Part shown: positions 47,791-61,419 of the stretch, one piece after another | How positions within the stretch are numbered: position 1 is the first letter of the stretch | Layout: each line of letters opens with the position of its first letter | Assembly (NCBI RefSeq): GCF_037975245.1 | Contig: NC_092569.1 | Location: 18,147,501-18,211,500, forward strand | DNA from: Apostichopus japonicus | Taxonomy: Eukaryota; Echinodermata; Holothuroidea; Aspidochirotida; Stichopodidae | Direction of reading: 5' to 3' | Length of the DNA: 64,000 nucleotides | Translations under genes and position numbers: made by a program | The notes under the pieces: model-generated | The model's input: only the letters and a program-made list of their open reading frames with translations | The model's database searches: none | Told to the model about the DNA's origin: nothing

Positions 47791-50700
47791 CACTTACTTA
47801 GCGTTTGGTCTCCGTAGTCACTAATGCTCCTTTGACGTTCCGGCTAAAATAAGGTCAAAAATATGTATTAACAATGATCGTCCAATAAGGACAGGGTACA
47901 ATTATATAGTAAAATATGTCAACGTTACATTTTTCTTATTTTCCATTGTCCTATGTTTAGGTAAGTCCAACTTTTTATTTTATTTTCTCATCTATCAATT
48001 GCAACATTTCACATAGCTGCTTGTTATTTTAGGACAAGTTAGAGAAGAGTTATTGACGCAGTCATGTATCTGTATTAGTAGATAGCTGCCGTTTATTGAA
48101 GACAAAAAGAAAAACAATATAGATACGACAAAGTTTGGTTGAGTTGTAGAGGAGTATGACAATAAATATGATAAGCAGTTTTAATTTTTACGTGAATTCA
48201 GGTGAATATTGAAGATTAAAATTAATCCGATAAAGATGTCACTTCTCTCAGTACAAAACACAAACAATGAAAGTTAAGGTTTGAGTTTAGCATTGTCTTG
48301 AAAACATATTTTGTTTTGTTTTAATATCCCATATATTCAGATATATCAATTTGTTCTAGACAATGAACATTTACTATATGCCCATTAGGTATCACGTTCT
48401 TGATATGACTTTTATAGTTTAAAACATTTTTTTGAAGAAGACCTATTGGTTAATAAAGATTTGGTTCTAATGTATAATAACATTCGATAAAAAATTTGTA
48501 GATAACATAATTATATAAAAGAACCGTTAGAATCTTCATAATAACATATTTTTCTTGTAAATTGTTTAATTTAACTAATTCACATGAAACAAGTTCATAA
48601 AAATACTTTGCAAATTTCACATCTGCATTATGTATTCGCGAATTTGGATTAAATTGAAATTGTTCTTTGTACTGGCAATGAAAAAATATATAAACTTTAC
48701 ACACATTAAACGATCGGGATTATTAATAGAGCAAATTCTTTCTTGATATCATGCAGCTGTTTGGGATAAATCTGACAAAGATGAAAATTTGTGGCGACAA
48801 CGAACTGACAACGACATCAGCGATTAAATCAATTGACAATTCTTACAACAGCAACGTTTGGATGAGTAAAGTTAGTATATATTTTGATTTTCTTTATTGC
48901 CATTGTTCATTTACATTAATTTAGTATACAACCTAAATAAATTATACTAGTTAAGTAGTTAATTCAGTCGACAGCGTATTTAATGTAACGGAATTAGAAC
49001 AATTTTCTTTAATCGACTATGCATCTTTAGAACTTACGAAACATTCTATGAAAAGGTAGATTAAACATGTTTGACAGCCACCGAGAACGCTTTTTGATAT
49101 TACAAAGAACAAAATGTACACAATACGCTAATCGTTTGACGTTTATTGCAGCGGTATGTTAACTGTTAGTTTTCATCATTAACTTTAGAGAAGAAACTAC
49201 CTCTAAGAAAATGCTATCATTATTTCGTAATTTGACTAAGTATTTTGTAGAATTGTTAACTTAAACATTGTCCTTTAAATTTTGAAAAACGTTGTCTGGG
49301 CATAGACGACAAATGACATTGACAGGCATTTATCAATTATCATGTAACTAAAGTAACTGTTCATGACCTTAAGGTTGACTTAATAATGAGATAACAAAAT
49401 GTATTGTCTTATAACTTAGAGTTGATTTAAAAAAAATGACTTGAACACTTATTCTAAGTTCAAAAGCAGGCATCCTGCGTGATGACTTTTTCAATAAAAT
49501 TGTTCACACAATAATTAAAAAAATCATTAACTACTTCGATACGTTATCATGATATTTCGACAAGTTTTCTAAGTTCAAGAGTTGGCATCCTGAGCATTGA
49601 ATTTTTGCAAAAGACTACAACGGTACATTATCATGATTTTCTAATAAAGTAAATCAAGAAGAATTTGGGTGACAGAATATTAAACTGCGTTCCCAGAGAC
49701 AGAAAGGACTATTGTTTTAGAAAGATTGTGTGTTTTACTTAATAAGTGAAACTCAAAGAAAAAGGCTTTTTCATATCCACTGGGTGTTTGTAAGATAAAG
49801 TTAAAGTTTTCAAGAAGACATATGTTCGTCAAAGCTGAATATTCTCAGATATCTATTCAAAATCGCACCGCCTGAATCTTCGATATCTCCAAATGACGGA
49901 CAGAAAAAGTACTGTTGCTTTTTTTTGCTTTTTTTGACTCGTTAGTAAATGTTAGCAAACCAAATCTGCGTTGTCAAGATTTCTCTTTTGTTTAATATTT
50001 TGTAACATTTTCATGATGCGAAATAGCGGACTTTAAATATATGTACATCAACATATTAAAACAACGTGTCAGAAGTAGAGTCAAATGTTGTTTCCTATAA
50101 TTAGCAGGCGTCTACGAAAAAGTCTAGACTTTTCAAAGTAAATTCAGTTTATGGGTCGGATCGGGATTTTCAAGATTTAAGAAATTTATTGATTAAAGCA
50201 CTTAATCATAACTAATCTAAGTGTAAAAATTACAACGTAAGAATTTGGTAAGATAAAATGTTTGTTGTGTAAAAAAATGTCGTTGAATAGTATTTATTAA
50301 TTAACTCTCCCATTGCCATCAATATAGACATTTAAACAAAAGAAAGGAAAAATAAAAATCTTAGGCTATATGAATATAACATTTTTATTTTATGTGGATA
50401 AGGGAAATTTAGTTATTAAATGATATATAGATCATCCTTAGATTTCAACTGAAGAAGCCGTAAAGTAGAAAGTCTCGGTTTAGCCGTGTAAATGTTAATA
50501 AATCAGTAAAGAAGTAGAAAAAAGGGTAGTTAGATTATCGGTTGGAGCATTACAGACATACTTTAGTAAGACAAGTAGACACATAGGTCATTGCTTTAAC
50601 GTTCTAAACCTCTTCAATTCATTTTGCTGTGGTAGATTAGCCTATATAAAAGCAACGATTTTCTATTTATGGTATTTATAGGTATATTATTTAAATATTG

Positions 50701-51287
50701 AATTTGTCTTTCTATTTCCTCCGTGTCTGTCAAAATATAACGTTTCTTCAACAACGCCACAAAAAAAGCGCAATAATTCAAGTATATTAAGTATAAATCG
50801 CGGCTAACTAAGATACTCCGCATTTTTTTTGTTTTCAACGACAATGTATTTTACTGTTCACAGTGTGTCTATATTTCGCAGATTAAATTTATATGAATTA
50901 ATGATATGTACTTCAATTGAAAGAATCCGTCTGATGGTTTCTTGAACAGAGTCATTATTATAGAAATTAAGGGAATCATGTAAAATATACCCTTTGGTAA
51001 ATGTATTCTATACTACTATTTATAGTAATAGAAGACTCAAAACGCGAAACGATAAATTTACAACCAGTACGTGTGACTTAATCGAATTCGACTTCTTTAT
51101 TACTGTAAGTTAGCATTTTTGAAGTAATATTTTTAACTCTTAGATAGATCAACTGAAAGTAAATCGCTAACAGAGAGTGTAACAAGGTTTAACATCGCAG
51201 ATCAAAAACAATCAATTGAGTTCTGCTTGAACATCGAAACGGTACAGATGTTACAACTGAAATGTAAAAGTAAAGGAAAAAACTTAC

Positions 51288-51377
51288 CTCTCCTTGAGAA
51301 GACACGCTGCTGGAAATAAAAATGATGAGAAACAGAGATGTTAAACCCCCACGATGTCTTTTAAACAAGGACAACAT
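51288..51377 (-). CDS. Candidate orphan signal-peptide exon (copy 2)
   Basis: Counterpart of 6856-6945. ATG at 51377, MLSLFKRHRGGLTSLFLIIF and the same small-residue end, donor GAG|GTAAGT conserved (complement at 51283-51287). Substitutions between copies inside the exon include two synonymous ones (Thr and Leu codons) and one Arg/Gly change. It lies 4.6 kb upstream of gene C on the same strand, but its phase-0 donor does not fit the phase-1 acceptor of gene C at 46704. Its partner exons are unknown. Confidence 0.4.
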
Positions 51378-53041
51378 GATAACAAGTTACCTCTTGCTGT
51401 TTAAAGTTGGAATGAATTTCTAATCCATACTGCAACAATTGAGCTACATACGAAATTATCCGGAATTGTACAGTGTTGCTAGGGAACCATTCTCATACTC
51501 ATTCGTCTAGACATATTATTATGATATTAGTATTCCTGTCAAGGACATTCGGTGTGGCTCACGTGGTTTATGTTCAGATTTCATGGCACCATTACAGTAC
51601 GGTACAAGTTACTACCTTAAAAGGTATTGAAATGATGCAAGACCATACGTCATATTTAATTTTCATTTCTTGGCATCGTTAAACTACACAAATAAAGCAA
51701 TTATAACAACCTGGCATGACAATTAAGCAATCTAATTAACGGTGCATTAACTAATATTTATTATATTATAGACGAAGAACTGATGACCTAAAATGCAGTA
51801 GGACGTATGTGGGATTAGAGGTCTGAAAGTGAGGGACAAACCTGCAGGAGGGGTCTAACGGGAGGCGGTGTGAGACCTTTTCGAATTTGATAAATCACTG
51901 TTATAGGTTATATCCCAGTACTAGTTGTGTATTTGAAAACGCAATCACGATATCTGCATAAAAGTGTTGCCAGATTTAGGTAGGAACATAAAAAGTAACA
52001 AATGGTCAATATTACCTGTGGCCAGCTGACTAATCAACAAATGACCAAGACTAAGGGAGAAAGATGAATGAGTAATCGATAGCAGCAGTTCTGGAGGGAG
52101 GCTCACTTGTGTGGAATGATGCATAGAACCATATGCCACAGTGAACAGGGGGGTAAGAAGCTTCGACATAGTGGGGGCACAACATCAGAGGGGCACTTTC
52201 TCATTCCACAACCACCACTCGTTATGCTATAAGCCGATACACACCGGCCATATCACTTAAACATATATGATGTGTTAGTATTCTATCAATACTATTATGG
52301 TGAATAATTCAAATAAAATATTAAAATTAACAAAGGCTTAAGATATCCAAAAGACAGTGCTTCATCAAAGGGGAACATTTATTTGCCAGTAGGGCACATT
52401 TTATATTTTGGAAAAAAATGGGGGCGTGCCCCCAGTGCCCCCGGCACATACCTCCTACCACAGTCACATTGGTACTAGTAGTAGTATACTAGTACCAGTG
52501 CGTTTCGGATCGAAATGATAATCGTCACAATGGATCAATCTTTATTATAGCCTGTGTCGTGACATATAAAGCAGTATAAACGTATCGCAGTGTTGCTGTG
52601 GCATACCAATCGCATCTAATAAAAACAAAACACAAAGTATGGGGAAATTGGGGGGATGGGCAATTTCCACCTTGCCGCCTGTAATCCCGCCACTGCAATA
52701 TGATAAGGTAATCAACTAGCGATAGGAAATTATCATCTTTTTCTTGAATTCAATAAATCTTTTTCGTTGATTCGACATCCATACTTGTTTATTATTGTAA
52801 ATATGTCATAATTCAACTAAAATAAAACAATACACACAATACACACATAACTTATTAAAGCATTAATTTTTGCACTGCATGGCTTTTTCAATGTGGGTTT
52901 CCTGTTTTTTCTCTTTTGATGTGTTTTATTGACAACTCGGTCACGCCGCCAAGAAGAGTCTGAGGGAAATTCAATAGTTTTCTTTAAGTGTTATGTGTTA
53001 CACGCACAGGATAAAGCGTATTTCCTCGTTCCTTTTCCTCG

Positions 53042-53042
<1 letters not shown>

Positions 53043-53123
<81 letters not shown>
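53043..53123. repeat. (TA)n microsatellite
   Basis: About 40 TA units directly after the end of segmental duplication copy 2. Confidence 0.97.
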
Positions 53124-53126
<3 letters not shown>

Positions 53127-53254
53127 TTGTAACTCGGAGTTTCACGCGTTATAGCGATCTTCAGACAACTGGTAGCTTCAAGTTATGCTCCATGAATATA
53201 TAGGATCCTCGTCGGGATTACCGGGGATTATGCGGTTGTTGGTGTATTGTTCTG

Positions 53255-53349
53255 CCGGTGTATTCTCTTTTGCGTCCGTTCTGTTGGTGGGTTTGTAAGA
53301 CTTTCTTCGGTGTTCGGCTGTTGGTGTATTCTCTTTTGCGTCCGTTCTG
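53255..53349 (+). repeat. Short 65-bp direct duplication between TA tracts
   Basis: GGTGTATTCTCTTTTGCGTC followed by CGTTCTGTT occurs near 53258 and again near 53323. Confidence 0.8.
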
Positions 53350-53375
53350 TTGTTGGGGTTTTTTGCCTTCCTTCC

Positions 53376-53470
<95 letters not shown>
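53376..53470. repeat. (TA)n microsatellite
   Basis: About 47 TA units with one ATAC variant, adjoining the satellite array. Its long open frames are simple-repeat artefacts. Confidence 0.97.
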
Positions 53471-53472
<2 letters not shown>

Positions 53473-53487
53473 CTCTAAATTAGACCG

Positions 53488-56400
53488 TTGGGCGACATAG
53501 GATAAAAAGAGCACTTAGGGCAACATTGGCAATTTAATGTTATTGTTTCACACTGGACCATTGTAAAGACTCCAGTTTGAGTGCTTTTAAATATAATCCT
53601 TTTGCAAAATACAAATACCAAGGATTTTAATTAAATAATCAATTAATTGTACACAAACACACTTAGGGCGACATATAGATGTCGCCCTAAGTGCATCTCA
53701 GTGAATTTAACTGTGAAACAGCACTTTGGGCGACATCGCATCAAATAACACTTAGGGCGACATTGGCATTTTAATGTAATTTCATCACATTGAAGTCCAG
53801 TATGGGTACTATTTATAGTAATCCCTTTGAAATATATATTTAGCAAGGAATTACCTAAGTAATTAATTAATTAATTACACATATACATGTAATACAATAC
53901 TATTTTGTCACACTGGACCACTGTATAGGACTCCAGTGTGGGTACTATTTATAGAAATCCATTTGCAAGACAATAAACCAAGTAGTTTAACTAATTAATT
54001 AATTAATAACACATATTCATGTTGACGTATGTGAATTTAGCTCTTTTCACAACACTTGGGCAACATATCATAAAAACAGCACTTATGGCGACAGTGGCAA
54101 TTTAATAAATATTTCATCAAACTGGACCACTGTTAGGACTCCAGTATGGGTATTATTTATATGTATCCCTTTGCACAATACATATAGCAAATAATTTAAC
54201 TAATTAATTATTTAATTGCACATATACAAGTTGTCCTATGTAAATTTATCTCTTTTCACAACACTTAGGGCAACATAGAAGAAAAACAGCACTTAGGGCG
54301 ACAGTGGCAATTTAATGTTATTCCATCACACTGGACCACTGTTAGGAATCCAGTACGGGTACTATTGATAGCAACCCCATTGTAAAATAAATATAGAAAA
54401 TCATCTAATTAACTAAGTAATTAATTACACATATACAAGTTGTCCTATGTAAATTTATCTCTTTTCACAACACTTAGGGCGACATAGAATAAAAACAGCA
54501 CTTAGGGCAACATTGGCAATTTAATGTTATTCCATCACACTGGACCACTGTTAGGACTCCAGTATGGGTACTATTCATAGTAACCTCTTTGTAAAATAAA
54601 TATAGAAAATAATTTAATTAACTAAGTAATTAATTACACATATACAAGTTGTCCTATGTGAATTTATCTCTTTTCACAACACTTAGGGCGACATAGAATA
54701 AAAACAGCACTTAGGGCGACATTGGCAATTTAATGTTATTCCATCACACTGGACCACTGTTAGGACTCCAGTATTGGTACTATTGATAGTAACCCCTTTG
54801 TAAAATAAATATAGAAAATAATTTAATTAACTAAGTAATTAATTACACATATACAAGTTGTCCTATGTAAATTTATCTCTTTTCACAACACTTAGGGCGA
54901 CATAGAATAAAAACAGCACTTAGGGCGACATTGGCAATTTAATGTTATTCCATCACACTGGACCACTGTTAGGACTCCAGTATGGGTACTATTCATAGTA
55001 ACCTCTTTGTAAAATAAATATAGAAAATAATTTAATTAACTAAGTAATTAATTACACATATACAAGTTGTCCTTTGTGAATTTATCTCTTTTCACAACAC
55101 TTAGGGCGACATAGAATAAAAACAGCACTTAGGGCGACAGTGGCAATTTAATGTTATTCCATCACACTGGACCACTGTTAGGACTCCAGTACGGGTACTA
55201 GTGATAGCAACCCCATTGTAAAATAAATATAGAAAATCATCTAATTAACTAAGTAATTAATTACACATATACAAGTTGTCCTATGTGAATTTATCTCTTT
55301 TCACAACACTTAGGGCGACATAGAATAAAAACAGCACTTAGGGCGACATTGGCAATTTAATGTTATTCCATCACACTGGACCACTGTTAGGACTCCAGTA
55401 TTGGTACTATTGATAGTAACCCCTTTGTAAAATAAATATAGAAAATCATCTCATTAACTAAGTAATTAATTACACATATACAAGTTGTCCTATGTAAATT
55501 TATCTCTTTTCACAACACTTAGGGCGACATAGAATAAAAACAGCACTTAGGGCGACATTGGCAATTTAATGTTATTCCATCACACTGGACCACTGTTAGG
55601 ACTCCAGTATTGGTACTATTGATAGTAACCCCTTTGTAAAATAAATATAGAAAATCATCTAATTAACTAAGTAATTAATTACACATATACAAGTTGTCCT
55701 ATGTAAATTTATCTTTTTTCACAACACTTAGGGCGACATAGAATAAAAACAGCACTTAGGGCAACATTGGCAATTTAATGTTATTCCATCACACTGGACC
55801 ACTGTTAGGATTCCAGTATGGGTACTATTGATAGTAATCCCTTTGTAAAATAAATATAGAAAATAATGTAATTTACTAAGTAATTAATTACACATATACA
55901 AGTTGTCCTATGTGAATTTATCTCTTTTCACAACACTTAGGGCGACATAGAATAAAAACAGCACTTAGGGCAACATTGGCAATTTAATGTTATTCCATCA
56001 CACTGGACCACTGTTAGGACTCCAGTATGGGTACTATTGATAGTAACCCCATTGTAAAATAAATATAGAAAATCATCTAATTAACTAAGTAATTAATTAC
56101 ACATATACAAGTTGTCCTATGTAAATTTATCTCTTTTCACAACACTTAGGGCGACATAGAATAAAAACAGCACTTAGGGCGACATTGGCAATTTAATGTT
56201 ATTCCATCACACTGGACCACTGTTAGGACTCCAGTATGGGTACTATTCATAGTAACCCCTTTGTAAAATAAATATAGAAAATCATCTAATTAACTAAGTA
56301 ATTAATTACACATATACAAGTTGTCCTATGTGAATTTATCTCTTTTCACAACACTTAAGGCGACATCGAATAAAAACAGCATTTAGGGCAACATTGGCAA

Positions 56401-59077
56401 TTTAATGTTATTCCATCACACTGGACCACTGTTAGGACTCCAGTATGGGTACTATTCATAGTAACCCCTTTGTAAAATAAATATAGAAAATCATCTAATT
56501 AACTAAGTAATTAATTACACATATACAAGTTGTCCTATGTAAATTTATATTTTTTCACAACACTTAGGGCGACATAGAATAAAAACAGCACTAAGGGCGA
56601 CATTGGCAATTTAATGTTATTCCATCACACTGGACCACTGTTAGGACTCCAGTATGGGTACTATTCATAGTAACCTCTTTGTAAAATAAATATAGAAAAT
56701 AATTTAATTAACTAAGTAATTAATTACACATATACAAGTTGTCCTTTGTGAATTTATCTCTTTTCACAACACTTAGGGCGACATAGAATAAAAACAGCAC
56801 TTAGGGCGACAGTGGCAATTTAATGTTATTCCATCACACTGGACCACTGTTAGGACTCCAGTACGGGTACTAGTGATAGCAACCCCATTGTAAAATAAAT
56901 ATAGAAAATCATCTCATTAACTAAGTACTTAATTACACATATACAAGTTGTCCTATGTAAATTTATCTCTTTTCACAACACTTAGGGCGACATAGAATAA
57001 AAACAGCACTTAGGGCAACATTGGCAATTTAATGTTATTCCATCACACTGGACCACTGTTAGGACTCCAGTATTGGTACTATTGATAGTAACCCCTTTGT
57101 AAAATAAATATAGAAAATCATCTAATTAACTAAGTAATTAATTACACATATACAAGTTGTCCTATGTAAATTTATCTTTTTTCACAACACTTAGGGCGAC
57201 ATAGAATAAAAACAATACTAAGGGCGACATTGGCAATTTAATGTTATTCCATCACACTGGACCACTGTTAGGACTCCAGTATGGGTACTATTGATAGTAA
57301 TCCCTTTGTAAAATAAATAAATAAAATATTGTAATTAACTAAGTAATTAATTACACATATACATGTAATGCAATACTATTTTGTCACACTGGACCACTGT
57401 ATAGGACTCCAGTGTGGGTACTATTCATAGAAATCCCTTTGCAAGACAATAAACCAAGTAGTTTAACTAATTAATTAATTAATAACACATATTCATGTTG
57501 GCGTATGTGAATTTAGCTGTTTTCACAACACTTGGGCAACATATCATAAAAACAGCACTTAGGGCGACAGTGGCAATTTAATGTTATTCCATCACACTGG
57601 ACCACTGTTAGGACTCCAGTATTGGTACTATTGATAGTAACCCCTTTGTAAAATAAATATAGAAAATCATCTCATTAACTAAGTAATTAATTACACATAT
57701 ACAAGTTGTCCTATGTAAATTTATCTCTTTTCACAACACTTAGGGCGACATAGAATAAAAACAGCACTTAGGGCGACATTGGCAATTTAATGTTATTCCA
57801 TCACACTGGACCACTGTTAGGACTCCAGTATGGGTACTATTGATAGTAATCCCTTTGTAAAATAAATATAGAAAATATTGTAATTAACTAAGTAATTAAT
57901 TACACATATACATGTAATGCAATACTATTTTGTCACACTGGACCACTGTATAGGACTCCAGTGTGGGTACTATTCATAGAAATCCCTTTGCAAGACAATA
58001 AACCAAGTAGTTTAACTAATTAATTAATTAATAACACATATTCATGTTGGCGTATGTGAATTTAGCTGTTTTCACAACACTTGGGCAACATATCATAAAA
58101 ACAGCACTTAGGGCGACAGTGGCAATTTAATGAATATTTCATCAAACTGGACCACTGTTAGGACTCCAGTATGGGTATTATTTATATGTATCCCTTTGCA
58201 CAATACATATAGCAAATAATTTAACTAATTAATTATTTAATTGCACATATACAAGTTGTCCTATGTAAATTTATCTCTTTTCACAACACTTAGGGCAACA
58301 TAGAAGAAAAACAGCACTTAGGGCGACAGTGGCAATTTAATGTTATTCCATCACACTGGACCACTGCTAGGACTCCAGTATGGGTACTATTGATAGTAAC
58401 CCATTTGTAAAATAAATATAGAAAATAATCTAATTAACTAAGTAATTAATTACACATAGTTGTCCTATGTGAATTTATCTCTTTTAACAACACTTAGGGC
58501 GACATACCATAAAAACAGCACTTAGGGCGACATTGGCAATTTAATGTTATATCATCACACTGGACCACTGTAAGGACTCCAGTATGGGTACTATTGAAAG
58601 TTTTCCCTTTGTAAAATAAAAATAGCAAATAATTTAATTAACTAAGTAATTAATTACACATATACGAGTTGTCCTATGTGAATTTATCTCTTTTAACAAC
58701 ACTTAGGGCGACATACCATAAAAACAACACTTAAAGACATTGGCAATCTAATGTTATATCATCACACTGGACCACTGTTAGGAATCCAGTATGGGTACTG
58801 TTGAAAGTTATCCCTTTGTAAAATAAATATAGCAAATAATTTAATTAACTAAGTAAATAATTACACATATACGAGTTGTCCTATGTGAATTTATCTCTTT
58901 CCACAACACTTAGGGTGACATAGCATAAAAACAACACTTAGAGCGACATTGGCAATTCAATGTTATATCATCACACTGGACCACTGTAAGGACTCCAGTA
59001 TGGGTACTATTGAAAGTAATCCCTTTGTAAAATCAATATAGCAAATAATTTAATTAACTAAGTAATTAATTACACAT
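53488..59077 (+). repeat. Satellite array, about 209-bp unit, about 26-27 copies
   Basis: The phrase ACTTAGGGCGACATAGAATA occurs at 54681, 54890 and 55099, giving a 209-bp period that continues to 59077. Every unit has two copies of an ACTTAGGGCGACAT box about 28 bp apart, then TCACACTGGACCACTGTTAG and an AATTAATTACACATATAC segment. The central units are most alike and the edge units most diverged. A distinct variant containing GCAAGACAATAAACCAAGTA appears near 53960, 57440 and 57990, showing block duplication within the array. Non-coding. Confidence 0.95.
53660..53693. repeat. Perfect palindrome made of two inverted satellite boxes
   Basis: CACTTAGGGCGACAT, a 4-bp centre ATAG, then the exact reverse complement. 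This is the only place I saw where the satellite box faces its own copy in inverted orientation; elsewhere the two boxes per unit are direct. Confidence 0.9.
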
Positions 59078-59641
59078 TCCATTGAATTGATGCATTTTTC
59101 ACTAAAAATCAACGTAAGGTTGCAGCCATTTGAGGGAGATATTTGATATACATGACAGTTAAACTACCAAAAACAGGTTTCACCTGGCTTATAACGTGTT
59201 TCTCTTCACTGCAGCATGCATTTAACTGTCAAGTGCTGCAGGAACGAAAAATTAGCAAAATTTCCTAATATTCAGAGTGCCCCTTTAATAGTTGGCATGA
59301 TTCTAGAAATGACCAACTTTGTTTTGAGTATGAAAGTCACCTTGAGACCTTTCACCTTCTGCAAAGTTACAGGTGTCTATATGAATAGAAGTCTTTGTGT
59401 GATTTCTTGAAATAATGAGTGTGGACATGTCCCATCAGCCACAGTTTTTTAACATTTGTTTTAGTCATAAGCCAACAGAATGATTTTAGCTGCTGTTGGG
59501 GGTCCATCATGATCTAGTACTACTCAAGGCTTAATCTGGCATGAGCAGAGATTCTTCAATTGTGTATAGGGTTATGTGCAAGACAACCTGAAACTGTCCC
59601 ATCAGTCACAGAATTAGGCTGCATGTGTGGTGCAATGCAAA

Positions 59642-59826
59642 ATGGGGAAATCCAGTGCTGAAAGACAGCGAAACAGGAGGGAACGTTTGAAAGCAGAGGG
59701 GAAATATGATGCATATAAAAAAACACAATCAGCATATCGCAAACAGTGGGCCCACAAGAAGAAGCGGGAGATGTCTTCACAAGAGAAGCATCGAGAACGT
59801 GAACAAAAACGCAAATCAGAATACAG
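59642..59826 (+). CDS. Candidate first exon, highly basic protein of unknown family
   Basis: ATG at 59642 starts MGKSSAERQRNRRERLKAEG, continuing with a lysine/arginine-rich stretch (YDAYKKTQSAYRKQW, KKKREMSS, EKHREREQKRKSEYR). It ends at a donor TACAG|GTACAG in phase 2. The composition is unlike chance frames around it. It resembles N-termini of uncharacterised, repeat-associated DNA-binding proteins in marine invertebrates, but that is from general recollection. No downstream exon was found in the window. It lies inside the 17-mer cluster. Confidence 0.4.
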
Positions 59827-60799
59827 GTACAGTATATTTCTTCAAATTAATTTGTTAGACCATGTTATTGAAAGCAGCTTGTGTCACTGACATGATGGTG
59901 ACATGATGAAGTGTTCATTGACCTGTGAAGGTTATCCTGAATCAAGATTGGTATACATGTCAGATCTTTGGATTTTACTGTCCCATCAGTCACAGTATAT
60001 GGTTCAGGTAGTATAGCCTATATTGGACAGTTTGCAATGCCTAAAAGTATTAGTACAAGAATAGTGTCGTTCCATTCATACCTAATTTCCTAAAAAGAAA
60101 TGACATAACAACTATTATCATCTACAGCAGTGGCATGCACAGAGGTTTGTAGAGAGGGCTGGATCACTGCATACAGGCCCTTCTGTCCAAAATTTGAGGA
60201 ATGCAATATTCTTGGATCACAGAACAATGAGGCCGAGTTGAAGGAACTGGTGGGTCTATCAGGGGGAAAAAGAACCTGAAGCACTGTACAACACACTCCT
60301 GGTTGGCAGTATCACCACAGGAGTACCCATCACACAAGTGAATTAGTTTTCACAGAACCACTAGGCTGTAACTTAAATGATGTAAGGTCCAATCCAATCA
60401 TTGGTAAGGCCAGGTGGATCCTTTTTATGTATGCCCCTTTGCCTATTAATTTTGGCTCTTTCCTCATGGGATGTTGACCACTTTAGTATTTTGGGGGGAA
60501 AGGAGAACATGGCTCAAACAAATTGTATTAGACTTTCACTATATGATGGGCAGATTGGACCCTTTAAATCCACAGTTGAGAGTATCTCGGTACTTTTGCT
60601 GCCCAGGGTTAAGCTCAGCATATTGTCAAAAGCTCATGTGACTTAAATGACTTCATCAATGTTGTTTAATTAGTATCCTGTTCATTATCAATGTTTGCAT
60701 GTTTCAAGGCTCAGCTCGATCTGTTGTTGTTAATAAATAAAATGCAAGTTCAAATGCATACGGATTGTGTTTCATTTATCCAGATGTAATTACTTGATA

Positions 60800-61110
60800 C
60801 ACTGAAGTGGGATGACATGAGTCCCATACATGGGCAACATACCTCACCAAATATGGGCCCAAACAGCTTTCCCAGTGAGGCCCCAACAAATCACACACCC
60901 ATGACTCAGTCATATGGGGCAATATGAGACAGCAAGTGTGGGAATGGAACAGGTTTTCCCATGGTCCTGTGTCTGTTCTACATATGCCAGTTGCTTCTAT
61001 GGGATGCTCATATGGCAAACCAATGTGGGACCCACACCCCCATTGGCCAACTCGAGTGGGCCCTACCTGTGATGACTATGGGTGGCTAGAGCCCAGATGA
61101 CCCAAGTTTA
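60800..61110. repeat. Repeat-like segment rich in CCCATATG / TATGGGC words
   Basis: Many short palindromic-looking words (CCATACATGGGC, ATATGGGCCC, TCATATGGGGC, CCCACATTGG-type) occur within about 300 bp, less AT-rich than the surroundings. Probably an interspersed repeat. The minus-strand frame 61018-60776 is a by-product. Confidence 0.4.
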
Positions 61111-61419
61111 ATGCTAGTTGGCACCATATGTGGATGCAAACTGAAGTTAGTGCAAAACAAAATTTGCTATAATTTTGGAGGAGATACTGTAGCGTCCCAT
61201 CAGTCACAGAGCTTCTGTCCCATCAGTCACAAGGGAAATGCCACTGTGTGAAATAGTTAATGCCAATATTCTCTCAATGGTGGTGCTCTGATATAGCTAC
61301 ATTAAGTAGCTACCAGGAGGGGTATATACCCAACTCATTCTTTTCATTTTGAGATAGCGCTTACAAGTTAACTAAATGTACCTAAAAATAGTGGTCCGCA
61401 AATGTCCCATCAGTCACAG

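Larger units (their letters stand above)
47073..53031 (+). repeat. Large direct segmental duplication, copy 2
   Basis: Direct copy of 1-8731. Differences: sequence equivalent to 670-1951 is missing (48068 joins the equivalent of 1952), only one 1.8-kb unit start is present (48602), and an internal 342-bp tandem duplication occurs near 47150-47790. No mobile-element coding frame was found. Confidence 0.9.
59428..61419 (+). repeat. Six direct copies of a 17-bp motif
   Basis: TGTCCCATCAGTCACAG or a one-base variant occurs at 59428, 59595, 59979, 61193, 61216 and 61403, always in the same orientation, within 2 kb. The sequence between copies is not repeated, so this is not a simple tandem array. 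Confidence 0.85.

Noticed and set aside
51288..51377. Using this exon as the signal-peptide exon of gene C
   Set aside because: Its donor leaves phase 0 while the candidate gene C acceptor at 46704 needs phase 1; kept as an orphan.
53218..53514. Open frames rich in IYIYIY on both strands
   Set aside because: Translation of TA microsatellites.
53488..59077. CRISPR-like array (repeated boxes with regular spacing)
   Set aside because: Whole 209-bp units are repeated including the spacers, in a eukaryotic context; this is a satellite.
60776..61018. 80-codon minus-strand frame rich in His, Cys and Pro
   Set aside because: Falls in a repeat-like segment of CCCATATG words; looks like a by-product of that repeat.
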